Origin: Candidatus Sigynarchaeota archaeon
Lineage (GTDB): Archaea > Asgardarchaeota > Lokiarchaeia > Sigynarchaeales > Sigynarchaeaceae
Reading direction: 5' to 3'
Assembly (NCBI GenBank): GCA_030587525.1
Contig: JAUQYW010000060.1
Span: forward strand, 1-44,244
Length of the DNA stretch: 44,244 nucleotides
Shown here: positions 23,795-32,302 of the stretch, in pieces
Layout: every line of letters begins with the position of its first letter
How positions within the stretch are numbered: the stretch's first letter is position 1
Program-made: the position numbers and the translations under genes
The notes under the pieces: generated by a model
Seen by the model: only the letters and a program-made list of their open reading frames with translations
Databases searched by the model: none
What the model was told of the DNA's origin: nothing

Positions 23795-25105
23795 ATGATC
23801 CGGAAGGATACCATCACCGAACCAACACATACAATTCCCGTGGTTGCCCGATCGGATGTTTTGATCGTGGGTGGCGGGCCTGCCGGGGTTTCCGCGGCAA
23901 TCAACGCGGCACGCCATGGAGCGAGCACTTGCCTGATCGAGCAATCGGGAGCGCTCGGCGGGATGGCGACGACGGGTCTCATGAGCCACTGGACCGGGGC
24001 AACGAAAGGTGGTTTTTACGAGGAAATCCTGGACAAGTCCATTGATTGTTTCAAGGAGGATGGGAAAGTACTCGGTACCTGGCAAACCATCAACACGGAA
24101 AAGCTCAAGAAGGTGTTTTTCGACATGGCCCTCGAAACCGGTGTCCGCTTGCGCCTGCACACGCTTGCGTGCGCGCCGGTCATGGAGGGTGACATGATCA
24201 CGGGCGTGGTTGCCGAGAGCAAGTCCGGCAGGGAGGCGTTCATGGCCCGGATCGTGGTCGACGCGACCGGAGATGGCGACATCGCGGCCAGGGCCGGCGT
24301 ACCGTTTTGTGCCGGACGCGAGGTCGATGGACAGATGCAGCCGGCGACGCTAATGTTCAAGGTGGGCGGTGTCGATATAGCCAGGGCGGTGTTTCCCGGC
24401 AGCTTCGAATCTAATCTTGCGATTCCCGCCGGGCTCATCCAAGACCTCGGCAAGCAGCACCTCGCTCCTCCTGCTGGCCATGTCTTGCTCTACCCATCCA
24501 CGCTCCCCGGCGTCGTCACGGTCAACATGACCAATTGCCCGGGCATTGATGGGACGAAAACGGAGGATCTCACGCATGCCGAGATCGAGTGCACCGCGCA
24601 GATCGGCCCCATCGTTTCATTTCTCCAGAAATTCGTGCCCGGCTTCGAAACTTGTTACCATCTCACGTCCGCGACCACGGTGGGTATCAGGGAAACTCGG
24701 CACTTCGATGGTGAGTACACGCTCACCGGCGAGGACATCCTCGCTGCCAAGGTGTTTGACGACTGGGTGGTTCCCAACGTACATTTTAACTTCGACATCC
24801 ACCACCTGGCAGGTGCCGGCCTCGATCCCACGGGGATGCAGAAAACTTTTCCGCAGCACAAGCCCTATACGATCCCGTACCGGTGCCTCGTTCCGAAGAA
24901 CATCGACAACTTGCTCCTCGCGGGGCGCAACATCTCCGGCACGCACGTTGCCCACTCCAGCTTCCGGGTCATGCCGATCTGCGTGAACACCGGACAAGCG
25001 GCCGGTATCGCCGCGGCGTTGTGCGTGAAACACGGCGTGAGTCCCCGGCGCCTCGATCACCGATTGTTGCAAGCGATCTTGAAAGAATTGGGCGTCTTCC
25101 CATGA
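23795..25105 (+). CDS. FAD-dependent oxidoreductase (FAD_oxidored type)
   Basis: A 436-residue flavoprotein. The N-terminal dinucleotide-binding fold is clear at residues 22-55: SDVLIVGGGPAGVSAAINAA, then a conserved acid (LIEQSG), then GALGGMATTGLMSHWTG. A second FAD signature, RIVVDATGDGDIAARAG, lies near residue 160. The C-terminal part has NLLLAGRNISGTHVAHSSFRVM and an MPICVNTGQAAGIAAAL helix, which close the FAD site. This layout matches the FAD_oxidored family (PF12831 type), whose members act on varied, mostly unknown substrates. The ATG overlaps no upstream gene. Its stop codon overlaps the start of the M14 peptidase by four bases (ATGA), so the two proteins are very probably made together. 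No signal peptide is seen. Confidence 0.85.
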   Translation: MIRKDTITEPTHTIPVVARSDVLIVGGGPAGVSAAINAARHGASTCLIEQSGALGGMATTGLMSHWTGATKGGFYEEILDKSIDCFKEDGKVLGTWQTINTEKLKKVFFDMALETGVRLRLHTLACAPVMEGDMITGVVAESKSGREAFMARIVVDATGDGDIAARAGVPFCAGREVDGQMQPATLMFKVGGVDIARAVFPGSFESNLAIPAGLIQDLGKQHLAPPAGHVLLYPSTLPGVVTVNMTNCPGIDGTKTEDLTHAEIECTAQIGPIVSFLQKFVPGFETCYHLTSATTVGIRETRHFDGEYTLTGEDILAAKVFDDWVVPNVHFNFDIHHLAGAGLDPTGMQKTFPQHKPYTIPYRCLVPKNIDNLLLAGRNISGTHVAHSSFRVMPICVNTGQAAGIAAALCVKHGVSPRRLDHRLLQAILKELGVFP

Positions 25106-26235
25106 AATCCCAGAAAAGCCAGCAAAGCATCACGATGGATTGCAATTTTCCCGGCGGGAACATCATCGTCGATGATATTCGCGGGAGTACCATTCGGGTT
25201 CACCCGGATCACCGGGACACGAAAGGGTACTGGTTTTACTGGTATTTTCGCGTCCGAGGCGTGGCTGGAAGGAAAATCAAGGTTATATTCAAGGAAAACA
25301 AGGCATTCGGGCCTAACGGCCCCGCGTGGTCGGTTGACGGGGCGACGACCTGGTCCTGGCTCGGCATGGACCATGTGAAGGTTCGATCCTTCGTCGCGAG
25401 CGTCCCGCCTGGTGTGGAGGATGTTCGATTTTGTTTCGCCGTGCCATACACCGCAGCGCACCTGGAACGATTTCTCGCCCTGTATCTCGGCAATTCCCAC
25501 CTTGCCGTGAAATCGCTCTGTAAAACGCCGAAGGGGCGCGAGGCGGAGATTTTATTGATTGGCAAGGTTCACGGGAGATTAAAACACAAGGTATTCATCA
25601 CGGCCCGCCATCACGCTTGCGAGACCATGGCCAGCTACGTCGTTGAAGGCGTGATCGAGTCCATCCTCGGTAATTCACCCGAAGGGGATTGGTTCCGGGA
25701 AAACGTCGCGTTCGCGGTGGTCCCGTTCGTCGACAAGGATGGCGTCGAGGAAGGCGATCAAGGGAAGAACCGGATCCCGTGGGACCACAACCGGGATTAC
25801 GGCGAGACCACCATCTATGCAGAGACCCGCGCTATCAAGGAGTTTTTGCCGCCGTGGTTCGACAAGGGGAGCTCGTTGGCGTTTGACTTTCATTGCCCAT
25901 ACATCCACGATGAAAAAATCCAGATCATTGGGCTTCCAGACAAAAACCAGTGGACCGCCGTGGAGGCTTTCTCCCGCGTCTTGGAACGCGTGCAACGCGG
26001 GTCGCTCGCGTTCAAGGTTGTTGATAACTTGCCGTTCGGTAACGGCTGGAATACAGCGTCGAACACGCCCGTTGGGAAGGATTTCAGCGCGTGGGCGTGG
26101 GGATTAGGTGGGATGCGCCTCGTGGCGACGGTTGAAGTACCATACGCGGCGGTATCCGGCGCCACGGTGAACCCGGATTCAGCCCGCGCATTCGGCAAGG
26201 ATTTTGCCCAAGCTTTGCGGGTATTTCTGGCATAA
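25102..26235 (+). CDS. M14 zinc carboxypeptidase of the cytosolic carboxypeptidase (CCP)-like type
   Basis: A 377-residue protein. Start ATG 25102 overlaps the flavoprotein stop. An N-terminal beta-sandwich (about 12-125, with GYWFYWYFRVRGVAG and VRFCFAVPYT) precedes the catalytic domain, which is the arrangement of CCP/AGTPBP and related M14 enzymes. Zinc ligands are His171 and Glu174 (HHACE) and a later histidine in FDFHCP. WDHNRDYGE supplies the substrate-binding Asn-Arg, and the glutamate in VATVEVPYA is the likely catalytic base. M14 enzymes remove C-terminal or side-chain amino acids; CCPs trim glutamate chains. The substrate is unknown. There is no signal peptide, so it is probably cytosolic. 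Coupling to a flavoprotein oxidase is odd and points to a joint pathway. Confidence 0.8.
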   Translation: MKSQKSQQSITMDCNFPGGNIIVDDIRGSTIRVHPDHRDTKGYWFYWYFRVRGVAGRKIKVIFKENKAFGPNGPAWSVDGATTWSWLGMDHVKVRSFVASVPPGVEDVRFCFAVPYTAAHLERFLALYLGNSHLAVKSLCKTPKGREAEILLIGKVHGRLKHKVFITARHHACETMASYVVEGVIESILGNSPEGDWFRENVAFAVVPFVDKDGVEEGDQGKNRIPWDHNRDYGETTIYAETRAIKEFLPPWFDKGSSLAFDFHCPYIHDEKIQIIGLPDKNQWTAVEAFSRVLERVQRGSLAFKVVDNLPFGNGWNTASNTPVGKDFSAWAWGLGGMRLVATVEVPYAAVSGATVNPDSARAFGKDFAQALRVFLA

Positions 26236-26287
26236 CCTAGAATTTCTGGAATATCCCTTTTTAACCATACCCGTTATCCATTGAACC

Positions 26288-29170
26288 ATGCATCCATCAC
26301 GCAAGCAACTATTCCTGGTAGTCACGTGCGGCCTCGTCGCGTCGGCGATATTGGCCTCGTCAATGATTCAATCTTCCACCCGTGGCACGTCGATCGCGCC
26401 CCGGCAGGCCCCGGCCTTCGACGTGGCAGTGCTTGCTTCCAACTCGAGCGCGAAGCAAATCCATCAATGGGCCACGGCATTGGCCATCGACCCGTCGTTC
26501 AATGTCACGTACTTCACGACCGAAAACATGTCATCATTCACGATTGCTGACCCGTCATCGATGAATCAAACACTAGACGTGGTTATCATGCTCGACTTGT
26601 TCTCGAACACGTCATTGACATTGAATCAAGTCCAGAACCTCTCGTGGGCGGTTGGCAATGGCACCATGGGGCTTTTCTTCCAGGTTAATAACGAGCCGCA
26701 AGCGTATCCCGCGTCGTTGCTTGATCTCATCGAGCCCATCTTGCCCCTTCGACCCGTGCTCAACGCGACCGGCAATCCCTGGGAACTCCGGCAGAACGTC
26801 ACCGACACGATCGGCACGGTCGTGAACCCGGTCGCCGATATCTTGCTCGATCGGGTCGGGTTTATCTCGATGCCGCAATTGCTGAACTTGACCGAGACGA
26901 CGGCATCGCACCCGAACGCCTCGGTGCTCGTGGATGGCAGCAAGGGCTTGACGATCGGGAGCCAGCGGTACCCGCTCCTGGCGACGTTGAACGACCCGTC
27001 GGTCCGCGTGATCGAGCTGGCCGCACCCGTGCGGAAAGGTTCCAACAAGAACCTCGGGAACTGGCCATTCTGGACGTATTTTGTTTACGTGTCGCTTATG
27101 AAACTCGCGAACGCGCCCGCCAGCAGCATAAAAACCTTCGCCGACTGGCAATACGCTCCTATCCCGCAAGCATCCAGCCAGGCATTCATTCTCTTGTTGT
27201 TGGCATCGTTTGGTGCCATCACGGTCATATTGTTCTGGTACTTCCGGAGATACACGCGGTCAACGCCCCTCACGCTCGTGCCGCTGGATGTGTTCAAGCA
27301 ACGACAGCTTGACCACGCGACCAAGGGAAAAGGGAAGAAAAATACAGCCGAGAAAGTGCAAGCCGTGCAAGATCAAGCCAAGGAAGATATGAACGCGATG
27401 CCAGATATCAAGCAAAAGTCATGGCGGGTGCCGGGCTATCACAAGCCGCTCAGCGGGTTTTTCGTCATGTTTTTCATCACACTCGTGGTCGTCGCGCCCC
27501 TGTTCGTGGTCATCATCTATGTACTGCCCACGTTCATCATCCAGGATCCCGGCTCGTTTGGCATCCAATTCATCATCTCATCAATCTTCACGGCTGTTTT
27601 CACTACATTGGACTTCGGGTTGGCGCAAAGCTACGATCGATTTGTGGGGCAGTACTGGTCGACGGATCCAGCCCGTGCACTCAAGTATATTCAGTTTTTC
27701 ATATGGTGGCAGACGGTCTCCGGATTTGCACAGACCACCGTCATTTCCTTGATTGGCGTGTACCTGGTGCCGAGGGTCACTTCAGTAGCATTTATGTCGT
27801 GGTTTTTCGTTGTGAACACGCTTGTGCAATTTCCCGGCATCGTGTACGTGTTCACGCACTTGCTGAAATCCGCGCAGCGGACCGACCTCGAGGCCTTGAT
27901 CAACTTCATCAGCTTGATCTTTTTCCAGATCGGCTTGATGGCCGTGCTCCCCGACGCGTTTCGGAACATCGGTGCAGCGAATCCCTTGATCGGCGAGGTG
28001 ATCGGGTCGAGCCTCGGCTTGTCGATCGCGTCGTACGCGGGCTCCATGGCGCAGATGTTGCTGTCGGCAGCGTTCTTGAAAAAAATCGACGTGCGGTTCA
28101 CGATCAAGCAGATGTTCCGGCTCGATTTTGACCGGGCACTTATCCGGGCGACCCTCGTTTTCGGGTTGAAGTCCATGCTCTCGATCGTGATCTACTTGTT
28201 TGGCAATTTCGTTTCCGTGCTCATCATCACGCTCATGCTCAACAATTACACGTACTTGGGCTCCTTCCTTGGCATCGCGACGTATCTCACGTATCCCATC
28301 CTGTTCATGACCGTCATGTACGAGAACGCGCTCCCGACCACGAGCGAAGCCTACAACAACAAGAAAATCAAGCTCACGGAAGCGTTCATCTCTTACGGGT
28401 TCAAATACTTCGGCATGTTCGCGTTGCTCCTTTTCACGCTGTTCGTGATGCCTTTTTCCGTGAACCGCATCGTCACCAGCGTCGTGCCCGATTTGTACAA
28501 GCCCATGGGTATGGTCATCATGTTCTACTCAATCACGAAACTTTTCATTGCCCTCGGCGACTTCGCGAAGTTTTTCCTCATCGCCATCGACCGTGCAGGA
28601 ACGTACGTGATTGCCGTGGCCATCGAGCAGGCCATCCGCATTACATTCTTGCTGGCGGCAATCGGTCCATTACAATTCTACGCGTTCGTATTCGCAGAGA
28701 TACCGGGCGTCGTATTCAAGGTGATCTTCACCTGGGTCCTCACGCACAAGCGCATCATCAAGGTTCATATCAATGCATGGCAGACCCTCGTCGCCCCCGG
28801 CCTCTCTTGCCTCGCCATAGCCGGAATCGCGTGGGTTATGAGCTTGTTCTACGATGCAGCCACCGCCGCGCTGACGCCACTCGGCGGTGCTACCTTGTAC
28901 ATGGTCGTCTTCTTCCTCGGCCTCGGTTTATTTGCCTATCCATTTTTCCTCGGCTTGCTCGGGGGCCACGACGACGAAACGCTCAAGCAGATGGAATTTG
29001 CCGCGAACCACGCAGGGCCATCGAAACCATTCGCCCTCATCTTTTACAAGATAACTGTATTTGGTTCCAAAATATCGCCACTGCATGGAAAGCATTCGAT
29101 CGATTACGATACTGCGGAAAAAGAAGCCAGTGACTTGTTGCTGGAAACCATCAATGCAAAAAAGGAATGA
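26288..29170 (+). CDS. Flippase-like (MOP superfamily) membrane protein with large N-terminal ectodomain
   Basis: A 960-residue protein. Residues 8-25 are a signal or anchor helix, followed by an extracytoplasmic domain (about 40-290) rich in NxS/T sequons that looks like a Rossmann or GATase-like fold (FDVAVLASN, VVIMLDLF, GNGTMGLFFQVN). A single helix (about 295-320) leads to a basic cytoplasmic linker (KGKGKKNTAEK), then some twelve to fourteen membrane helices (about 390-890) whose length and pattern resemble polysaccharide flippases or MATE-type proteins. A soluble C-terminal tail follows. The likely role is movement of a lipid-linked glycan or other large amphiphile, with an attached outer domain. 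I cannot point to a diagnostic motif, so the family is tentative. The next gene starts seven bases after the stop. Confidence 0.6.
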   Translation: MHPSRKQLFLVVTCGLVASAILASSMIQSSTRGTSIAPRQAPAFDVAVLASNSSAKQIHQWATALAIDPSFNVTYFTTENMSSFTIADPSSMNQTLDVVIMLDLFSNTSLTLNQVQNLSWAVGNGTMGLFFQVNNEPQAYPASLLDLIEPILPLRPVLNATGNPWELRQNVTDTIGTVVNPVADILLDRVGFISMPQLLNLTETTASHPNASVLVDGSKGLTIGSQRYPLLATLNDPSVRVIELAAPVRKGSNKNLGNWPFWTYFVYVSLMKLANAPASSIKTFADWQYAPIPQASSQAFILLLLASFGAITVILFWYFRRYTRSTPLTLVPLDVFKQRQLDHATKGKGKKNTAEKVQAVQDQAKEDMNAMPDIKQKSWRVPGYHKPLSGFFVMFFITLVVVAPLFVVIIYVLPTFIIQDPGSFGIQFIISSIFTAVFTTLDFGLAQSYDRFVGQYWSTDPARALKYIQFFIWWQTVSGFAQTTVISLIGVYLVPRVTSVAFMSWFFVVNTLVQFPGIVYVFTHLLKSAQRTDLEALINFISLIFFQIGLMAVLPDAFRNIGAANPLIGEVIGSSLGLSIASYAGSMAQMLLSAAFLKKIDVRFTIKQMFRLDFDRALIRATLVFGLKSMLSIVIYLFGNFVSVLIITLMLNNYTYLGSFLGIATYLTYPILFMTVMYENALPTTSEAYNNKKIKLTEAFISYGFKYFGMFALLLFTLFVMPFSVNRIVTSVVPDLYKPMGMVIMFYSITKLFIALGDFAKFFLIAIDRAGTYVIAVAIEQAIRITFLLAAIGPLQFYAFVFAEIPGVVFKVIFTWVLTHKRIIKVHINAWQTLVAPGLSCLAIAGIAWVMSLFYDAATAALTPLGGATLYMVVFFLGLGLFAYPFFLGLLGGHDDETLKQMEFAANHAGPSKPFALIFYKITVFGSKISPLHGKHSIDYDTAEKEASDLLLETINAKKE

Positions 29171-29177
29171 TACATGG

Positions 29178-30479
29178 ATGGACAAAAAAAAGTTCCTTCT
29201 TAATTTTATATTGCCCATCGTGCTCATGTCAACGTTCGGGGCATTCTTTTGGGCGATTCGCGGCACGGGCGGCTATGGTGGTTCCATGGGTGGCGTGTTC
29301 GCGGGTCTAGGCTGGGCGAGTTGCTGGTATTACCTCTCCCGCGGCAAGGCTTCCAGCCCTTTCGCATCGGGTTGGATTTTTGCGGCTTGCATCCTTGGCT
29401 TTGCAGTGGGTGGTTCCCATGGTTATGGCCAATTCCTTCAATGGATCAATGGAGTTTTTAACCTGACATCTAGCATCACCGTTCCGGTCGACCCGTTCCA
29501 CGGATTCGCGTGGCTCGCATGGTGCGGATTGACGTGGGGCGGAACAGCAGGGATTTTCATCGCGTGGACCAGCACGTATCAGAAAGCATCCATGAAGGAA
29601 TGGATCTTCCGCGCGATATTCGGTATCGGGGGGATCTTCGCGGGCATCGGCATCTTTTTAGCGTTCCCGGGCATTGCTCTCCCCCTCTACGACCTCGGGT
29701 ATTATGCCAACTTCACGACGTGCCCGAGCTGTGCGCGGACCGTGAGCACCGCGTTAGGTGCCATGGCATTGAATGGCTTCTTTATCGGCCTCCTGGTGAA
29801 CGAGGCCTTGCACCGGCGGAAAGCGGGCATCCTCCTGGCCGGCATCATCGGTGCTGGATTCGCCATCGCGTTCGTCGGGGGGACTGGCTGGTTTCTCGCG
29901 GGTACATGGTTTCCTGGCCAAACCGCTTGGAAGAGCTGGGAAATGACCATCGGGTTTGGTGGTGGCACATCAATCGGCGTTGCGCATTGGCTTGTGCATC
30001 GCGCAGCGAAGCCCGTCGAACCGGCGAGGATGGCAGGTATGGCACAGGCCAGCAGAAAGGAATCATTTTTCGGGAAGAGCCTTCCCATCGCGGTGGCGAT
30101 GATGGTCGTCGTGTATAATGGATTGAATAGCGAAGGGTTCTACGACAATTTTTTCCTTGGAGACCTGACCATGATGGTCGTGCTGCTGGCGATTTCGGTC
30201 ATCGCAGCCCTGGCTATCCTGGCATTGACAATTGTCTTCTTCACGGTTGGAAAAAACGTGTGGAAACAAGCCCGAGCATCCGGCAATCCAAGCACATGGC
30301 CATTACTCGAATTCTTGCTGATCCAAGGATTCCTTGCCGGCATCGGCTTCCTGGTCTCGAGTTATGCTGACATGACTGCCCCTGCTTGGTATCTCATCAT
30401 TTCCTACATGATCCTTCTTGGAATTGGCTGGGGATTTGTTATCGGCGTTTATTTCGTACAACAAGCCAAGAAAAAATAA
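29178..30479 (+). CDS. Polytopic membrane protein of unknown function
   Basis: A 433-residue protein with about ten to eleven predicted helices. ATG 29178 was chosen because it puts a short basic end (MDKKK) before the first helix. A glycine-rich first segment, WAIRGTGGYGGSMGGVFAGLGW, and the repeated GxxGG(T/S) loops (WGGTAGIFIAW, FGGGTSIGVAHW) suggest packed helices as in channels or transporters. A loop with TTCPSCART has a CxxC pair that could lie outside the membrane. I do not recognise a family. The seven-base gap after the flippase-like gene implies one transcript and perhaps a shared task. It converges on the YkgJ-type gene. Confidence 0.6.
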   Translation: MDKKKFLLNFILPIVLMSTFGAFFWAIRGTGGYGGSMGGVFAGLGWASCWYYLSRGKASSPFASGWIFAACILGFAVGGSHGYGQFLQWINGVFNLTSSITVPVDPFHGFAWLAWCGLTWGGTAGIFIAWTSTYQKASMKEWIFRAIFGIGGIFAGIGIFLAFPGIALPLYDLGYYANFTTCPSCARTVSTALGAMALNGFFIGLLVNEALHRRKAGILLAGIIGAGFAIAFVGGTGWFLAGTWFPGQTAWKSWEMTIGFGGGTSIGVAHWLVHRAAKPVEPARMAGMAQASRKESFFGKSLPIAVAMMVVVYNGLNSEGFYDNFFLGDLTMMVVLLAISVIAALAILALTIVFFTVGKNVWKQARASGNPSTWPLLEFLLIQGFLAGIGFLVSSYADMTAPAWYLIISYMILLGIGWGFVIGVYFVQQAKKK

Positions 30480-30486
30480 GCATCTA

Positions 30487-31086
30487 TTATCTCTCTAATT
30501 TCTTTTTATCAAGGAAATCTCTCAAGTATGCCTTGTAATCGCCTTTCCAGTCTATCATGGCCTTCTCCCAATCGTACTCGGCCTGTTGCTCGGCTTTCAC
30601 GAGTTTCTTGATCTCGGCGGCCGTGTAAAAATGGGCATCGGCCATCGCCGGGGCAACTTGCGCGCCGGGACAGAAGACGACCACCTTGTCCCACGCGGCC
30701 TTGTTTTTCGTGTTCATTTTCCAGAACGGGTATCCAACGCACTGGAATGGCCGGACCTTGTACACCTCGCACAAGCCCTTATCGGTCTGGAAGTGGCACG
30801 CGGCTTTTTCCTTCGTTTCCTTGATCTCGAGCGACGGGATAAGTTTATCGTGCTTGAAGTGGTGGCACGGAATCTCATCGACGGTCACGTGCTTTTCCAG
30901 GAAATCATCCAAGGTCATCTTGAAATATTTGAGGAACCGCTCGATGTCCTCGCCATAGATGTAGATCGAGCCAGCACCCCAACAACAATGTCCGTCGCAG
31001 CTGTCCGGGGCGATGCACGCGTACTTTATACCCTTCCGCAAGATTGGGGTTAGCGTGACTGTTACCATCGAGATATTATAGCGCAT
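30487..31086 (-). CDS. YkgJ-type cysteine-cluster protein
   Basis: A 199-residue protein of the YkgJ / CxxxCxxCC family. The N-terminal region has CIAPDSCDGHCCWG, and a further conserved set follows with CHHF, CHFQTDKGLCEVYKVRPFQCVGYPFW and a late VVFCPG, giving eight or so cysteines and two histidines. The family is thought to chelate zinc or iron, and the function is unsettled. Start ATG 31086 is taken; Met7 (31068) is an alternative with the sequence MVTVTLTP. A T9 tract just upstream separates it from the beta-propeller gene, so it probably has its own promoter. The last 60 residues are charged helices. Confidence 0.8.
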   Translation of the reverse strand: MRYNISMVTVTLTPILRKGIKYACIAPDSCDGHCCWGAGSIYIYGEDIERFLKYFKMTLDDFLEKHVTVDEIPCHHFKHDKLIPSLEIKETKEKAACHFQTDKGLCEVYKVRPFQCVGYPFWKMNTKNKAAWDKVVVFCPGAQVAPAMADAHFYTAAEIKKLVKAEQQAEYDWEKAMIDWKGDYKAYLRDFLDKKKLER

Positions 31087-31090
31087 GCAG

Positions 31091-31099
31091 AAAAAAAAA
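31091..31099 (-). terminator. T9 tract after the beta-propeller gene
   Basis: Nine T residues on the minus strand begin eight bases past the stop codon (31107-31109) of the beta-propeller gene. An uninterrupted oligo-U run is sufficient to end transcription in archaea, so it probably closes the three-gene signalling unit. Confidence 0.5.
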
Positions 31100-31106
31100 G
31101 GGACCC

Positions 31107-32276
31107 CTATTGCTTACCATCCTTCGATCGTGCTTTTGAATCCCATTCCTCGAAATCTTTGTCCAGATCCGCCAGCTCGGCCACGAATCCGTTCACGTCA
31201 GCATTATCGAGCACGATATATTCTCCGTCGATTTTAAACCCGAATTGCTTTGCCCAATCGATAAGTTTTCGGTTAAAAGTCTCTTTACCAATTCCGAGCA
31301 TGTCCCGCACCATTTCGATATTCACACGCTTGGAAATGGCGAGGATCTGCTTGATCTTGCTCGTTAATTCCGTGTCACGAATGCTAAGCTCGGAATTCCT
31401 TGCCTTGCCTATTGTTTCAATAAATTTCTTGTCGCTGGTGGCAAGCACGGGTTCGAAGACTGCCATCGAGCCGTTCTCGAAGCACACGGCGATATCGTCA
31501 AATCCTTGGCTAGTGAATCTTCCTGCCCCGATGGTGGCGATTTCTGCGTCGAGCTTCGGGGTTTCGAGCAAGATCGTTCCACCCGCATCCGTGATGTAGA
31601 GTTTATTGTCTTGACTACTACATAAGAGAAAATCCATGTTTTGGAAATGCATCTTCCTCGCTTGGATGATCTTTGCATCGATGTTAACAAGAAGCTTCGA
31701 CACGTTCCCATCGCGAGTCACACGGTAGACTGCATTATGCTCATCGATGACCATAATATCTTGCTGCTCTGTTCCATAGAAATCGCCGGTAATAAGTCCC
31801 TTGATGTCACCACCGGGAAAGTCCACCTCTAAAACCACGACGCCTTCGGTGTTCACGATGACAACTTTCCTTCCTTCAAGCCCAACCACGATCACGACGT
31901 TTCCGCTACCTTTAATGCTTGTCGTGGCCGCTGCCATTACGGGACTCGATAACTTTAAGGTCCACGCAATCTCTGAATTCCCAGGCGATTTGATGGTGAA
32001 TAAGGTTATCGTGCCGTTTACATCAACCGTTATAACGTCTCGGGAAGTATCCGAAAAGATATGCTCGACGAAAAAACATAGGATAGATGAAGAAAAATCC
32101 ATCTTGAGAAGCTCAGCGCCGGTCACGCTGTAAGCCTTGAGTTTTTCGTCGTAATCACAAGTGATAAGCTCGGATTGCGAGCCACGGAGGATATCACCGA
32201 ACGTGCAATAGTATGCCGTCGTTCCCAGGTATATTTTCCACCGCGTTTTCAAGGTTAACCGGCTTTTTTGAGTCAT
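31107..32276 (-). CDS. Beta-propeller protein with C-terminal winged-helix domain
   Basis: A 389-residue soluble protein. Residues about 10-285 are repeated four-stranded blades like those of WD40/FG-GAP-type propellers, with ELITCDYDEKLKAYSV, NVVIVVGLEGRKVVIVN, QQDIMVIDEHNAVYRV and FDDIAVCFENGSMAVF marking successive blades. From about 300 there is a helical and winged-helix region (SKRVNIEMVRDMLGIGKETFNRK, then FKIDGEYIVLDN), which resembles the PCI-like modules seen in many Asgard proteins. Such proteins act as interaction hubs. It is the last of three closely spaced genes behind two dCache receptors, 26 bases after the second one, so it may be the cytoplasmic partner that reads their output. 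No signal peptide is present. The assignment of partner is inference. Confidence 0.65.
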   Translation of the reverse strand: MTQKSRLTLKTRWKIYLGTTAYYCTFGDILRGSQSELITCDYDEKLKAYSVTGAELLKMDFSSSILCFFVEHIFSDTSRDVITVDVNGTITLFTIKSPGNSEIAWTLKLSSPVMAAATTSIKGSGNVVIVVGLEGRKVVIVNTEGVVVLEVDFPGGDIKGLITGDFYGTEQQDIMVIDEHNAVYRVTRDGNVSKLLVNIDAKIIQARKMHFQNMDFLLCSSQDNKLYITDAGGTILLETPKLDAEIATIGAGRFTSQGFDDIAVCFENGSMAVFEPVLATSDKKFIETIGKARNSELSIRDTELTSKIKQILAISKRVNIEMVRDMLGIGKETFNRKLIDWAKQFGFKIDGEYIVLDNADVNGFVAELADLDKDFEEWDSKARSKDGKQ

Positions 32277-32302
32277 CGATGCTCCTCTCCTTCACGAATT
32301 GT

